Positions 12,068 through 23,066 of a stretch of 64,000 bases of DNA are shown piece by piece. Every line of letters begins with the position of its first letter. The first letter of the stretch is position 1. This DNA comes from Loripinus fragilis (taxonomy: Eukaryota > Mollusca > Bivalvia > Lucinida > Lucinidae): positions 14,174,754 to 14,238,753 of the forward strand of contig OZ026526.1 of assembly GCA_964019695.1 (NCBI GenBank), written 5' to 3'. The translations under genes were made by a program, and so were the position numbers. Below the pieces are notes generated by a model, which saw only the letters and a program-made list of their open reading frames with translations, was not told where the DNA came from and did not search any database.

Positions 12068-12590
12068 ACGCGATCCCTCTGAGATCGTCCATGCCGAAAA
12101 CATTTCAAGGTACATAAATTTGGCGATTCTTCTTGGTGAGAATACAAAAAACCAAAGGTAACAGCTGACTTATAACAACTCCGTGAATAGTGTATAACTG
12201 ATAAAAGTGTTTAGGCGCAACACTGAAAGTTCCATCTCCTTACCAAACATCTGCGACATGGGTGTTGCAAATTTGCTTCAGTGTAGAGGATGATTACTCT
12301 TTCTGAACCCTCCTCGAATCCAATGTCACACAGCAACCACTGGTCACCTTTGCTAGACTTCTACGAGGCTTCAGGAATAGTTAAATCTTTCAAAGATTTG
12401 GGGAGCTCGGGAATGAACTTCCTTCATTGGCTGTGAATTGACCGCTTCACGGTAGGTTCCTTAGGCCAGTAGCCTCTAAATTCAGCAGGCAAGTCTTTGG
12501 CTAATTCTTTATTCAGGATTTTGGATGGAGCTTCCTGTGGAGCTTCCTGTGTTTTTGGAGGCGGCTTCTCTTTTCCTGGCCATAGAATGC
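12068..12590 (-). pseudogene. Decayed Mutator-like transposase fragment
   Basis: Minus-strand translation, in more than one frame, gives patches typical of invertebrate MULE transposases: LKDLTIPE, then KGDQWLLCDIGFEEGSERV, then ILYTEANL, then DGTFSVAPKHFYQLYTIHG. The last patch holds the first catalytic aspartate of the DDE core (the D of DGTF). At least three in-frame stops lie in this stretch, one of them two codons before GDGTF. The rest of the catalytic core is missing. It lies inside the 9-bp-TSD element and identifies it as Mutator-like. The assignment rests on recalled family motifs, not a search. Confidence 0.75.
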
Positions 12591-12851
12591 CATAGAATGC
12601 TGCATGTTCCTACCGTTATAATACCGTTACAACGGAGTACGCCACCAAAATAACAACGCAAGGTACTCGTAAGGTAAGGTTAATTGTAATTATGCATTAA
12701 GATATTTTTTGACCAGATGTCGTAGGTGAAAAAAGGAGTAGACTAAGTGTCGCATTCGACAAACTGTCGTAGTAGACCAATTGTCTTTGTAGACTAATTG
12801 TCGTATTCGACGAAGTGTCTTTCGACGAGTTGTCGTGCACCCGATCAGGCC

Positions 12852-13094
12852 CGAGAAGGGTTTTCATAATGGCAAGATGTCTTGTAGGTAGTTACAGGAC
12901 GCGAGGCCAAACAAAGCCGTCACCAGAATAACTGATCGAAGCATCTTCGTTTTGTTGAAATGACCTGATAGGATACAGTAAAACTCGTAACTCGAAGCTT
13001 GGTACCAGATATTATGTAAGGAAACCTTTTGCAAGTATAATAATATATTCTCAATGGGTTTCCCTTACGAATAAAAACTAATACATTTGATGCG
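12852..13094. other. Gap between MULE and next MITE; nothing recognised
   Basis: After a few bases of residual SatA sequence there is AT-rich unassigned DNA. TACAGTAAAACTCG followed by TAACTCGAAGC (near 12974) resembles words of other dispersed repeats, but no boundaries could be set. Confidence 0.4.
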
Positions 13095-13284
13095 TTAACC
13101 CTTAAAGAGCCAAGAAAAAAATGCATCTATATGCAAATAATTGCCTAACATTACTGACGAATTAAGTATAAAAGCAAACAGCGTGGACCTATCTTGGTCC
13201 ACACTGTTTGCCATAGAGGCTTCTTAAACCTTTCAGCAAATGAGAAAAGCAGATGACTTTTGTTGCGATTGGCGCATTAATATG
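13095..13284. mobile_element. MITE with SatA-like palindrome
   Basis: Ends TTAACCCTTAAAGAGCCA and GGCGCATTAA resemble those of the element at 29226-29436. Inside is a compact hairpin, GCAAACAGCGTGGACC with inverse GGTCCACACTGTTTGC (13174-13211), and a GCAGATGAC word also found in every SatA monomer. Confidence 0.6.
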
Positions 13285-13312
13285 GTGTACCGAAAGGAGC
13301 AAAAAGATGAAT

Positions 13313-13572
13313 TATGGTATATACCATAATTAATTATGGCATATACCATAATTAATTATGGTATATGACATAATTAATTATGTCATATACCATAATTAAT
13401 TATGTCATATACCATAATTAAATATGGCATATACCATAATTCAAACTTATGACCCTCTTGGTACGCTCAGTACTTTAAAAGAATATGATATATGCTCTAA
13501 TTAATTATGGTATGTACCATAATTAATTATGGTATATACCATAATTATTTAGCGCATATACCATAATTCGAA
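13313..13572. repeat. 22-bp palindromic minisatellite
   Basis: About six contiguous 22-bp units of the type ACCATAATTAATTATGGC + ATAT (13313-13445), a break of about 45 bp, then about four more divergent units (13490-13572). Each unit is self-complementary, so the tract is a run of nested palindromes of almost pure AT. Confidence 0.93.
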
Positions 13573-14174
13573 TTTATAGCCAATCAGATTTGACGTTACA
13601 AATATTAGCATTTTGTACTTTACCGATAAGGAAAACAAGAAAGATAACCGCTACATGACTATTTACACTAATTCCCGGTACTTGTAAAATTCTAAGATAG
13701 ACTTTGTAAACAATACTTTTGACCAAACTGTCAGAACGCGATAGTATATTGACATAATAGACTAGTGTAACAGACTTATTCCGCGGGCTATATCATATAA
13801 TGTATATTTAACGTCATGCGGAATGGTACGTTATTCTTAAGCACGTACACGGTGGGCCGTTGGGTAGGGTACTGGGAGGGAGTTTGTGGGGAAGGGGCGG
13901 GGTAATATGCACTCTCAATTCTGATTTTACAAATACATTCTAGGCTACAGGAATCATGAATCATGAACTCATTAAAATAAGTTGGCGGAACCGTTGTACC
14001 AAGAGATATGCTAAATGATCATTTCAGGGCTACCAACGACAAGACTACCAACGATTCAATATACCTTTAATATGTCACGTGATACTCTGATCATGTGTTG
14101 TTGTTTTCTTAAATACAAGTATTAGCTTTTCAAATCAAAACTATCACAACTAGGGTTAAGCGAGGGCTCAGAGC
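13573..14174. other. Unassigned AT-rich sequence
   Basis: No ORF of note, no RNA gene and no TIR pair was recognised. Confidence 0.4.
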
Positions 14175-14540
14175 GAGGGCCCAGGGGGGGGGGGGGGCAC
14201 TGATATTTTCATACATACGTAGGCTCGGGTCATTGTTTTTTTTTGGGGGGGGGGGGGGGTTAAAATTTTGAATTTCAATATTTTGGGGGTTTTCAGAAAA
14301 ATGAATATTTTTTGGGGTATGTAGATTTTGTGGATATTTTTTGGGGGCCATCACAAAATTGGACTATGGAGCCCCCAGAGGTTTTGGGGATCTGGCAAGG
14401 AATGGCTATTTATTTTCAGGGGGCTGGGGAGCACTGGTTATTATTTTAGGGGAGCTAGGGAGCAAGCTCATAATTTTGGGAATGTAGGGAGCCTTGCCAA
14501 AGAGCAAAAACAAATAAGGAAAAGCCTCCATTTTGTTTGA
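14175..14540 (-). mobile_element. Fragment of poly-G/ACGTAGGCTCGGG MITE plus G-rich repeat
   Basis: A long poly-G run, then ATTTTCATACATACGTAG and GCTCGGGTCA, match in order the right end of the element at 23067-23443 in inverse. The following words (TTTTCAGAAAAATGAA, GGATATTTTTTGGGGG, ATCACAAAATTGGACTAT) match that element's interior. The left-hand TIR is not seen, so this is a partial copy. Confidence 0.65.
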
Positions 14541-14569
14541 TTTTTAAAAAAAATCTTCTGCTTCTGGGG

Positions 14570-14985
14570 GACTAGTGGGGGCTAGCCCCCCAGACCCCCC
14601 TTGTAAATTCTTAATGTATTTACTTTCGTACTAACATGCTCATCAAGATTGATCTGAGAGAGAAATATGGCAATTAAGTTTTTTTGTTGGTTTTTCCCCT
14701 TAAAATTGTTGATTTTTAGGTTGATAATAACATACTTTGGGACGCCCCCAGATTGCACCAGATCACACCATTTTTGTCAAAAATTTTCCGGGAAAGCATG
14801 CCCCCGGACCCCCCTAGCAACAGTGTGACTACACACTGTTACGGGGCCACCTACACACCAGTCCTGCTAGATTATCTTTTTAGGAAATTAGCCCGTATTA
14901 AAGGAATTTTTGAAGAATGCTTATCCGATATATACTTACTTGATTTAACTGAAGTTAAACAAGCATATAGGCACTAATATGCAAT
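14570..14985. repeat. Dispersed repeat fragments with CCCCCGGACCCCCC
   Basis: Two short stretches, GGGGGCTAGCCCCCCAGACC near 14576 and AAAATTTTCCGGGAAAGC followed by ATGCCCCCGGACCCCCC near 14780, look like fragments of a widespread invertebrate interspersed repeat. That recognition is from memory. No ends or target duplication were found. Confidence 0.4.
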
Positions 14986-15900
14986 TGTAGAAAAGACTTT
15001 TTATAGTTAAATGCTTTCACTAAAGTGTCTAGAAAAATCTAGTTTAAGCTGTTCGTAAAAATCAGCCCCTGTTCCAACAAAAAAGAAAACCGAATGGTAT
15101 GTCTCTAAACCTCCAAGCCTACTCTACCAGGTACAGCTACAACATTTTAAGGATGGCCTCATACTTTGAGCCATATATAATGCATTTCATTGAAATTTAT
15201 TATGTCATGCATTCCATGGCTTTTATATGCCATGTATTCCATGGCAAAGACCTGTATTTACATGTATAAGACAAAATATTTAGTGATCATTAAGTCATGC
15301 GCTCTTATATCACACCGGTCAATGTTTACAAACGCACCGGTGGTTTCAACAACGAGCTGGTGGTTGCATTTTTCAGCACAGATGGTGGCGTTTACAAAAG
15401 GTAAAAAAAAATCTATACCTGTTGACTTTATGATTTATTCATAAATTTGCATTTATTTTATTTGTGATGACACCTGGCGCACAGACCACAGGTAACATTG
15501 CAGTTTATGGCTCTGCCAAGCAATTGGTGATTTAATTCATGGTTTGGACTGCAAATCCAACAAAGTTCTGGAGTTTTGCCGTGACAGGTGCTTTTTTCCT
15601 AATGTAACTGCCTAAATTGAGGGAAATCTCAGGGATCAAGGGAGCACAGACCCCCCGGGGCCTCATTTAGGTTTATGCATTTTTGGGTTGCTAAAATTTC
15701 AAATATTTTTTTGGGGTGCGAAATAACTGCCAAATTCTGAGGGAACAGAAATATTGGGAACAGGGAAGATAAGACATTCTTGCATGACTCACGCGTCCTC
15801 TGTGATATTATGTGGAGATACAAGTTGGCTGCTTTTAAAAAAGCCGCCAATAGGTTAGGTTTGGCAAATAGGTTGTTTTATGACAGCATTCCTTTACTTT
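14986..15900. other. Unassigned region with repeat-like patches
   Basis: 15640-15770 has purine-rich words (GGGAACAG, TTTTTGGGGTGCG) like those of the small elements near 6.3 and 14.4 kb. No gene was recognised. Confidence 0.35.
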
Positions 15901-17056
15901 TATTATTATACCCGCTTTTTTCTTTAGAAAAAAAGGTTATATTAATTTCGTGTCAAAGTCGGTCCGTCGTCCGTCCGTCCGTCCGTCCGTCCGTCTGTCC
16001 GTCCGTCCGTCCGTCTGTCCGTCCGTGCGTACGTCCGTCTGTCACGTTTCTTGTAAATGTATCTCCTCCTAAACCGTTAGAGGTAGCAACTTCAAACTTT
16101 GTAGGTGAATAGGTCACATGATGTAGAGGGAACTGGGCGACATTTCGTGTGACCTTGACCCCAAGGTCAAGGTCAAAGGTCAAATATTGTATTTTCTTGT
16201 AATTGAATCTCCTCCTTAACGGTTAGACGTAGCAACTTCAAACTTTGTAGCTGAATAGGTCAAATGATGTAGGGGGTACTGGGCAACATTTTGTGTGAAA
16301 TATTGAATTTTCTTGTAAATGCATCTCCTCCTAAACCTTTTGATGTAGCAACTTCAAACTTTATAGCTGAAAAGGTCACATGATGTTAATTTACTGGGCA
16401 ACATTTTGTGTGACCTTGACCCCAAGGTCAAGGTCAAAGATCAAATAATGTATTTTCTTATAAATGTATCTCCTCCTAAACGGTTAGACCTAGCAACTTC
16501 AAACTTTGTAGCTGGATAGGTCACATGATGTAGAGGGTACTGGGCAACATTTTGTGTGACCTTGACCCCAAGGTCAAGGTCAAAGGTCAAATATTGAATT
16601 TTCTTGTAAATGCTTCTCCTTCTAAAGCTTTTGACGTAGTAACTTCATACTCTGTTGGTGCATAGGTCACATGATTTAGAGGGCACTGGGCAACATTTAG
16701 TGTGACCTTGACCTGAAGGTCAAGGTCAAATAATGTACTTTCTTGTAAATGCATCTTCTCCTAAGCTGTTGGACGTAGAAACTTCAAACTTTGCAGGTGC
16801 AAAGGTCATATGATTTGGAGGGCACTAGAAAACATTTGGTGTGACCTTGACCCATAGGACAAGGTCATATAGTGTATTTTTTGTAAATGCTTCTTCTCCT
16901 TAACCATTGGACATAGCAACTTCAAACTTTACAGGTGCATAGGTCATATTATGTTGAAGGTACTGAGCAGCATTTTGTGTGACCTTGACCCCAAGGTAAA
17001 GGCTTTAGGTCAAAAAGCGGGTATTTGCGATGGTGTACCATCGACTTCTGCTCTAG
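15901..17056 (+). mobile_element. Helitron-like non-autonomous element with tandem core
   Basis: It begins at ATACCCGCTTTTTTC and a (GTCC)n tract (about 15961-16037), followed by about seven degenerate units of ~140 bp (starts near 16048, 16193, 16310, 16454, 16600, 16739, 16876). The end has a perfect short hairpin CGATGGTGTACCATCG (17028-17043), nine bases, then CTAG and T, which is the hairpin-plus-CTRR 3' end of Helitrons. No Rep/helicase sequence is present. Most units carry TGACCTTGACCCCAAGG followed by TCAAGGTCAAAGGTCA-type words. Tandem-core Helitron relatives are known from bivalves. The 5' end is less certain than the 3' end. Confidence 0.75.
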
Positions 17057-19239
17057 TTATTATTATAATGGGTCTTGTTTAAAAAAAATAGAGTCAGCAG
17101 AATAGGTGTTTGAAAAGATAAGTTGATATTTGGTCAGATTGCATTATCGAGCATGAGCTTTTGCGAATGAGCCTCCGCTACAAGATAAAATGTCTGACCA
17201 AAATCTAGACCTTTAAGACGCTGGGTAGGTCTTTATAGGGTTTTACCAAACAATAAAGTACCAAAATTTTGTGTGCTCTCTAAAAATATTGATGTTTTTT
17301 CAATAAATCACACAACGTACTGACATGCCTATGGTAGAGAAGACTCAGCCTCTCACATTAGCCAAAGACTAATAATCTATCTCTTATTTCACAGACAAAA
17401 ATGGAATAATATAAGATTCGTGCTTGTTTCCCACCTGTACTGGGCAGTTCTGTTTCGATGTGTGCTTCTTGCAGTTTGGGTGAAACCTAAACACAGAAAA
17501 AATGTAGCTACCATTTGACACATTTTATAAAGCCATAATGAATTATGCGCATTTGGCAGCGTGCAGATCAAACTTATTTTCAAAAAGGTCCATTCATAAG
17601 CTTCGGATGAGAACTTTGTTAAATTTTCCCATTATATACAGACCAAATACTCTGGCGGAAAAGTTTACAATGGACTAATATGATTTGAAGAATCATGGCC
17701 AAGGATCATCAAATAAAATATAGTATAATATATAATGCCAGATTATTTTTTAAAATCGGCCCAGTATAGCTTACTTCTATGTTTAGTTTTGATGAGAGCA
17801 CAGTATGGCCCCTCGCCATGAGGTATATGCAGGACACGCACTGGGGCCAATTTCGTGAAATAAGCAAATTATTGATATGCTTTTGTCAAGGAGATATCAA
17901 AAGTTGTTTTTCTTTTTTATTGTCATGGCAACCAGCATCATGGTGGGAAACGAAATATTTGAAGAACTTAAAAGACCACACTAGGATCTCCACTGTAAAG
18001 TATGGTGAAATTCGGAGGATATGTAAACTGACTGACCAAAGAAACGCTTCATAATTCTGATTTTGAAGCACTTATGAAAAGCCAGAAACATGCTATATTT
18101 ATAAGTGAAGTTTGAAGTCGAGAGTTAAGGTATCGTTTAGCATTGTTATTGCAGTTTATGCCTGACGTTTGACGTAATGATGACATTAGCTATAAAGAGG
18201 CTTTACAGCCATACCACATACATGTAACAGGTTACCAAACAGGTGCTTAAATTTATAAATATTTGCTACCTTGGAATCAAAATGAAGGCAATCCAAAATT
18301 ATTATGGTTCTATTTAGGAATATCATACCACATATATGTCGTTTTAAATTCTTAACAAAACTAAGAAAAAAGAAATTAATTTTCCATGTTCTGATTTTAC
18401 CAATTGAATTTTCTCGGACGATACACATTAACATGCCTTTAAAAGTAAAGATAATCCAAATTTACATTTATTACCAAATATATAAACATAGATGTGATAT
18501 GGCTTTAAATTTTAATGCAGTGTTTCTATTATCAGTCACTATATATATGAACAGACGCCTAACGGAAGTCCTAATCTAGAGCATATGGCTAAGGTTAGCT
18601 AAAAGAGGATTATCTTTAATTTTAAAATAAGTTCACAAAAATATATGATGATCCTCATAATGCCGGTTACCAAAATTATACAAAATGTTCCATTCCACTG
18701 AACAAATTAGTCATTATAATTGTATCTATTAGCACACTCAAAAGTTTGCAGTCATTTAGTAAGAGTTCTTGAATGGAAAATAGGGATTTTTTCTGTCTTG
18801 ACTGGGGCCAGTCTAATACCTCCAACTGAAAATAAAAAAATACTCTTATTTTTTCTGGTGTATCAATTTTTTTCAGGACTGAGGCCAGTCTAGACTTAAG
18901 TACCATCCAATACCATCATTATGTCGAACAGTTTGGATTCGGATGAACCAACATTTTGCTAGTCTGATTAGGGTCTAAAAGGTTAACAGTAAGACTAGCA
19001 TGCAAAGGGTTCATACATTTCATCTGGTACATGACCTTAGTAAATGGACCTTTTCTCTAAATCAAAGGAGATGTTAGACTTTTTGCATTTATGCATTCGC
19101 AAATCATCTCTGGTTAAGGCACCATATAAAGAGACATTCACTGACTAAGAATAGACTTTAGCAGACGGTAGACGAACCATCCAGCTAGTAGATAAATTAA
19201 AGAAACTGGCTTGAAACATTAAAAGACCGATTTTGTCAA
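17057..19239. other. Unassigned region
   Basis: No gene recognised. Short ORFs here show no family motif. At 18929-18985 there is a degraded copy of the SatA-type palindrome (GAACAGTTTGGATTC, later CTGATTAGGGTC). Confidence 0.4.
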
Positions 19240-19315
19240 GAGGGGTCTGCCTGACGACTTTAGGACCACCAAGACCTAAAGTCGTCAGTAACTAGGCCCT
19301 AAGGTCGTCGACGAT
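19240..19315. repeat. CTAAAGTCGTCA inverted repeat fragment
   Basis: TGACGACTTTAGGACC and GACCTAAAGTCGTCA form an inverted pair separated by a few bases, followed by GGCCCTAAGGTCGTCG. The same words end the TIR-bounded segment at 35490-35910. Confidence 0.6.
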
Positions 19316-20244
19316 GGTGGTGCTTTTGTGACCCTATTAGCGCAGTATAGGACTGAGTGGTGGCACTTATTTATTGAAATAGGTGTGTTTTTGACCCCAG
19401 AGACGTCCTGGCAGTCTAAGCACCGATGATGGTGGTCCTATGGGCGTTCTAGGCATAAGTGGCAGTGATGGTAGTCGTATGCATGTACTATATGCCAGAC
19501 TTGAAATTTAGGAATTGGCAATTATGAGCATTTAATATACTATCTTGACAACGACAACAAGAACTTATCAGACTATGTGCAGGCTATTATAGTGGAAAAA
19601 TGAACCCCCGGCACATCTACAGCACAGCCAGGACTCATCCCAGGTTAACCTCCGGCACTTAAGCCCCGCTATGTCCCCGCTATACATGGCCCCCTAACAG
19701 CGGGATACACGAAAGACTTGTGCATAAAACAAGTTAAAGTCGTTTTTTAACACAGACGAAGTGAGTTAAGGTAGTACGGGACCCATGTCAAAAGATAACC
19801 TTACTTTTACTTAAAAGTAAGAGTGTAAGCGTTATCTTTCCTGAATCTTGTTTTTAAAAGAGAATGCTTATTTGTAAGACGGTAGATATTATTCCCCCCT
19901 GACAACTCTTTGATGCTTGAAACGTAATTCTGTAAGTATTTTGCTTTCACAAAAAGAAGGAATGCAAGTATTAGCTTTTAAAAAGATCACCCAGAGTATG
20001 AAGTCATTCAGTATTTTGATGGTTAAAAGTTGCGGACCGTATAAATATACATAATATATACATGTCTCGGATGCTATTTCTGCATGCTGCCACTAACCTA
20101 AGACCCACCCCCACCCCAAAAAGGGGGTGGGGTTGTAGACGTGCACATGCCTTGTATGTGACATTCTCATGTTTTAGGTCCCATGGAGGTACATGGTCAC
20201 TAATGTTTTATGGAGAAATGACGTAACTATTTCAATTACCTTAT
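19316..20244. other. Unassigned region
   Basis: No gene recognised. It contains a short CCACCCCCACCCC / GGGGGTGGGG inverted pair at 20105-20132. Confidence 0.35.
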
Positions 20245-20440
20245 CACACCAGATAGGCAGCAATAAAAAACAGTCTAAACAATCGATGAATGCTGATAAC
20301 AAATTGCTAGAAACAGTGTTTGTGATTGCCATTTGTTGCCTATCGGACTACAAACAACAATCCAAAATTCTGTTGCTTACAATATTTAACTATGTTCGTC
20401 GATAGCATTAACGTTTTCGATTGCCGCCTAACTAATGTGT
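20245..20440. mobile_element. MITE, GCAATCGAAAAC family, copy 1
   Basis: The left end CACACCAGATAGGCAGC pairs with the right end GCCGCCTAACTAATGTGT. The right arm contains GTTCGTCGATAGC and AACGTTTTCGATTGCC. Two related copies follow at 21319 and 21583. Confidence 0.7.
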
Positions 20441-20671
20441 TTTTGATATACTGAAGACGTAGCCAAAACAATCTGATACAAGGGCTAGGAGTTATTTCAT
20501 GTTTCTGTTGAAAAAATTATTTTGTTTCGTTGAATGTTTCATGATGATAAAATGGACATTTCTGCATACATTTTAATAAAATTAATTGGAACTGCATATG
20601 CCTGAAAGGAAGATATATGACAATACAACATTCTTTTCTGTATATTAACGGTTGGCAAGCATGGTACAGAT

Positions 20672-20950
20672 GCGCGGATCCAGGAATTTTCATCAGGGGA
20701 AGGGGAGGGTCCAGGTCAGTCTGACAAAAAAGCTCTGACGATTTTTTTAGTCCTCAGCTTATTTTACAGAAGTCAAATGGTCAATTTCAAAGAAATCTAT
20801 CGTTTTTCAAAGCTCCAGATGGGGTCCAATTTTTCCAGGGGGTCCAACTTTTTCCAGGGGGTGTCCAATTGCTTATTCCCTATAGAAACACATATAATTT
20901 GTGATTTTTCAGAGGGGGTCCGGACCCCCTGCCCCCCTCTGGATCCGCAC
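20672..20950. mobile_element. MITE with GCGGATCCAG ends
   Basis: GCGCGGATCCAG at 20672 pairs with CTGGATCCGCAC-type sequence ending at 20950. The interior has repeated GGGGGTCCAA words. The terminal word also appears near 9177, 32755 and 48300. Confidence 0.6.
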
Positions 20951-21318
20951 TTGGTGCAGCCCTCACAGCTTCATGGTTAAGGCTACAATACATTAGCTCA
21001 TTTGGGCTTGGCAAACGTTAATAGACAGAAGAATGTATCATCCTTTTATTGTTATATACCTTATAATAAGTGTTTACTATAGAAACTTGAGGTGTTTCAA
21101 TCGCTGACAATTGTACATTTTATTTAATAAGATGTCATATTTTGGTTGATCGTTGACCAATCACTGACCGCGGGCTTTATTTCCGATATAACATGACTGC
21201 AGAGGGCTTAATTGCCATTTCAACCTGCTCACGGATATCCTCTGCGAGTTAAGATACCGTCGCTTATGCTTTATTGAGAAATGACCAAAATATTCAATTA
21301 TCATAAGATACGCTACTT

Positions 21319-21490
21319 TATTACATCGAATAGGCGACAATCGAGAAGGCTCTGAACAATCGATGAACGTGGATCGTCGCCAGTCAGGCAAACAAACTGC
21401 AATCCAAAAAGTCTGTTTCTGACGGTATTTGATCTACGTTCGTCGATAGCATCAACGTTTTCGATTGCCACCTATCCCGGATGTGTATTA
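21319..21490. mobile_element. MITE, GCAATCGAAAAC family, copy 2
   Basis: Inverted ends TTACATCGAATAGGCGAC and CACCTATCCCGGATGTGT, with arms containing CAATCGATGAACG and CGTTCGTCGATAGC. Like copy 1, it is followed downstream by CAAAACAATCTGA and a GCTAGGAGTTAT word, so copies 1 and 2 share flanking sequence and may be parts of a larger duplicated unit of about 1.05 kb. Confidence 0.7.
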
Positions 21491-21582
21491 TTACAATGAA
21501 TACGTAACCAAAACAATCTGAAACAAGAGCTAGGAGTTATCTACATTTTTCAGTCATGTTTCTGTTGAAAAAAAGTTTGTTT

Positions 21583-21782
21583 CCACACCGGATAGTGAGC
21601 AATCGAAAACACTCTTAACCATTGACGAACGCGGATCAAAACTTGCTAGAAACAGTGTTTTGATTGCAAAGTGTCGCCTGTTCGATGAGTGATGGTAATA
21701 AAAAAAAAACTATGATTCTAACTATTTTTGGTCTATAATCGTCGATAGTATTGATGTTTTCGATTGCGCCTATAAGGTGTGG
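21583..21782. mobile_element. MITE, GCAATCGAAAAC family, copy 3
   Basis: The clearest copy: CCACACCGGATAGTGAGC then AATCGAAAACACTC on the left, and the inverse (TTTTCGATTGCGCC, TATAAGGTGTGG) on the right. Confidence 0.78.
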
Positions 21783-21978
21783 TTTTGTTGTATGCTTCAC
21801 CATGTTACAGTGGACATTTTTTTGGGAAATGCTTTTGCTTGAAAGGAAAGTATTCTAGAACTTTTTGGATACTGTAAAGGCGGCACCTCATGACTGCCTT
21901 ATTAGTCTACTTTAGACATAGGTAAAATCTAAAAATGAGGCGTTATAACTACATTCGAAAGTGTTTGTTTATCGTTTA

Positions 21979-22122
21979 ACATTAGTATAGAGGCAAACAG
22001 TGTGGACCCAGATCAGACTGCTCTCACCTAGATCTACACTGTTTGTTTAAGAGGCTTCATAATATTTCAATAGATGATAAAAACATACGATTGTGTTGTA
22101 ATATACGCTTTAAGGGTTAATA
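21979..22122. mobile_element. MITE with SatA-like palindrome
   Basis: GCAAACAGTGTGGACCC with AGATCAG pairs with CTAGATCTACACTGTTTG (21993-22045). The right end ACGCTTTAAGGGTTAA matches the end type of the elements at 13095 and 29226. Confidence 0.6.
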
Positions 22123-22774
22123 AATGTGGGTTCAGTGCATTAACGTACAGGACTTTCATGAAATGCACGCAGACCTGCGCGGCTCAAGCAACTTTTAAAC
22201 GCTTAACCAATGGATAGAACCTGAGTTCCATTCTTGAGCAGTTGAAATAACCGAACCACGCCCAGATATGTAAATAAAGTTGCCACCTTTACAGTACCCA
22301 AAAAGTCCTATAATATATAACAATGACAATATAACATTCCTTTCTGTATATAAACGTTTGTCAAGCCCTTGTGCGATAATGTGTTGCAGGCCTCACCGCT
22401 GTGTGGTTCTGGTTGCAACACATCACATTCAGGCTTGCCAAACATTAATACAAGGAAAAGAATGTTTTATCCTCTTATTGCATATTTGTAAGTTTATTCT
22501 TTAAATGACATTTAGATCTATACATCAGGAATAAAGCTATAATTTTTAGCTTTTATCTACATAAATCCTACGTGTAAGAAAGCATCACAGTATCAAGACA
22601 TGCTATAGTTCTTTACGGAAACATAGGTTGTCTCCGCCTGTCGAGGAACTCTTCAATCCTATTGCGCTTGCGTCAGAAGCGCGACCCAATTTCCGGGTAG
22701 TGCTCGAAATCAATAACAACGCAAGCACATGGCAAACAGCTGATAGCCTGACTGTTCCGATCATACTATTTGAC
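22123..22774. other. Region upstream of the THAP exon
   Basis: No further gene recognised. The open frame of the THAP exon extends upstream to an ATG at 22628, but the extension shows no conserved pattern; it may be 5' UTR. No TATA box was assigned. Confidence 0.4.
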
Positions 22775-23056
22775 ATGCCATCGGGCCAGCGATATTGTTG
22801 TGTTTGTAAGAACCATGGACAAAAGTATATTGGTGATAAAAAAGTGTCAATGCATCGATTTCCAGCAAATAAAAGGGTCAGACGAGTGTGGATACAACGT
22901 TGCCGAAATGCACGTCCTAACTTTGTGTTCAAAAACTACGATCAGACAAGACTTTGTTCAGTGCATTTCAACGATGGGAACGGTCCTAAACCAAACCATA
23001 ATTTACCAACGATTTTTCCGACTAAAAGTGGTGAACAGAAGATTTATCAGATCTCG
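22775..23056 (+). CDS. THAP zinc-finger protein, first coding exon
   Basis: The 94 codons from the ATG at 22775 encode an N-terminal THAP domain, a sequence-specific DNA-binding zinc finger shared by animal transcription regulators and P-element-type transposases. Seen in order: MPSGQ start, C-x2-C zinc pair (in YCCVCKNH), HRFPANKR, the invariant tryptophan in RRVWIQRC, the second pair C-x2-H in LCSVHF, and NLPTIFP, the counterpart of the family's AVPTIF box. THAP domains normally start within a few residues of the first Met, which favours this ATG over the in-frame one at 22628. The exon ends at a good donor, TCG/GTAAGC, in phase 0. No later exon could be recognised; a MITE sits 10 bp into the intron. 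Whether this is a host gene or a transposase remnant cannot be told from one exon. Confidence 0.85.
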
Positions 23057-23066
23057 GTAAGCAACA

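Larger units (their letters stand above)
10951..12842 (-). mobile_element. Mutator-like (MULE) element with nested LINE
   Basis: The TIRs begin GGGTCCACGACAATTCG and end CGAGTTGTCGTGCACCC, with strong inverted similarity through GAAAGACACTTCGTCG. The subterminal DNA is made of short repeats (TTGGTCGAA every ~18-19 bp on the left). A 9-bp target duplication GATCAGGCC flanks it (10942-10950 and 12843-12851), taken from the SatA palindrome. Nine-base duplications and a decayed transposase segment on the minus strand fit the Mutator superfamily. Without the LINE the element would be about 1.05 kb, so it is internally deleted and non-autonomous. A second copy with the same left junction is at 54912. 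Confidence 0.88.

Noticed and set aside
22603..22932. Minus-strand open frame over the THAP exon
   Set aside because: Antisense shadow of the THAP domain, which has all its zinc ligands on the plus strand.
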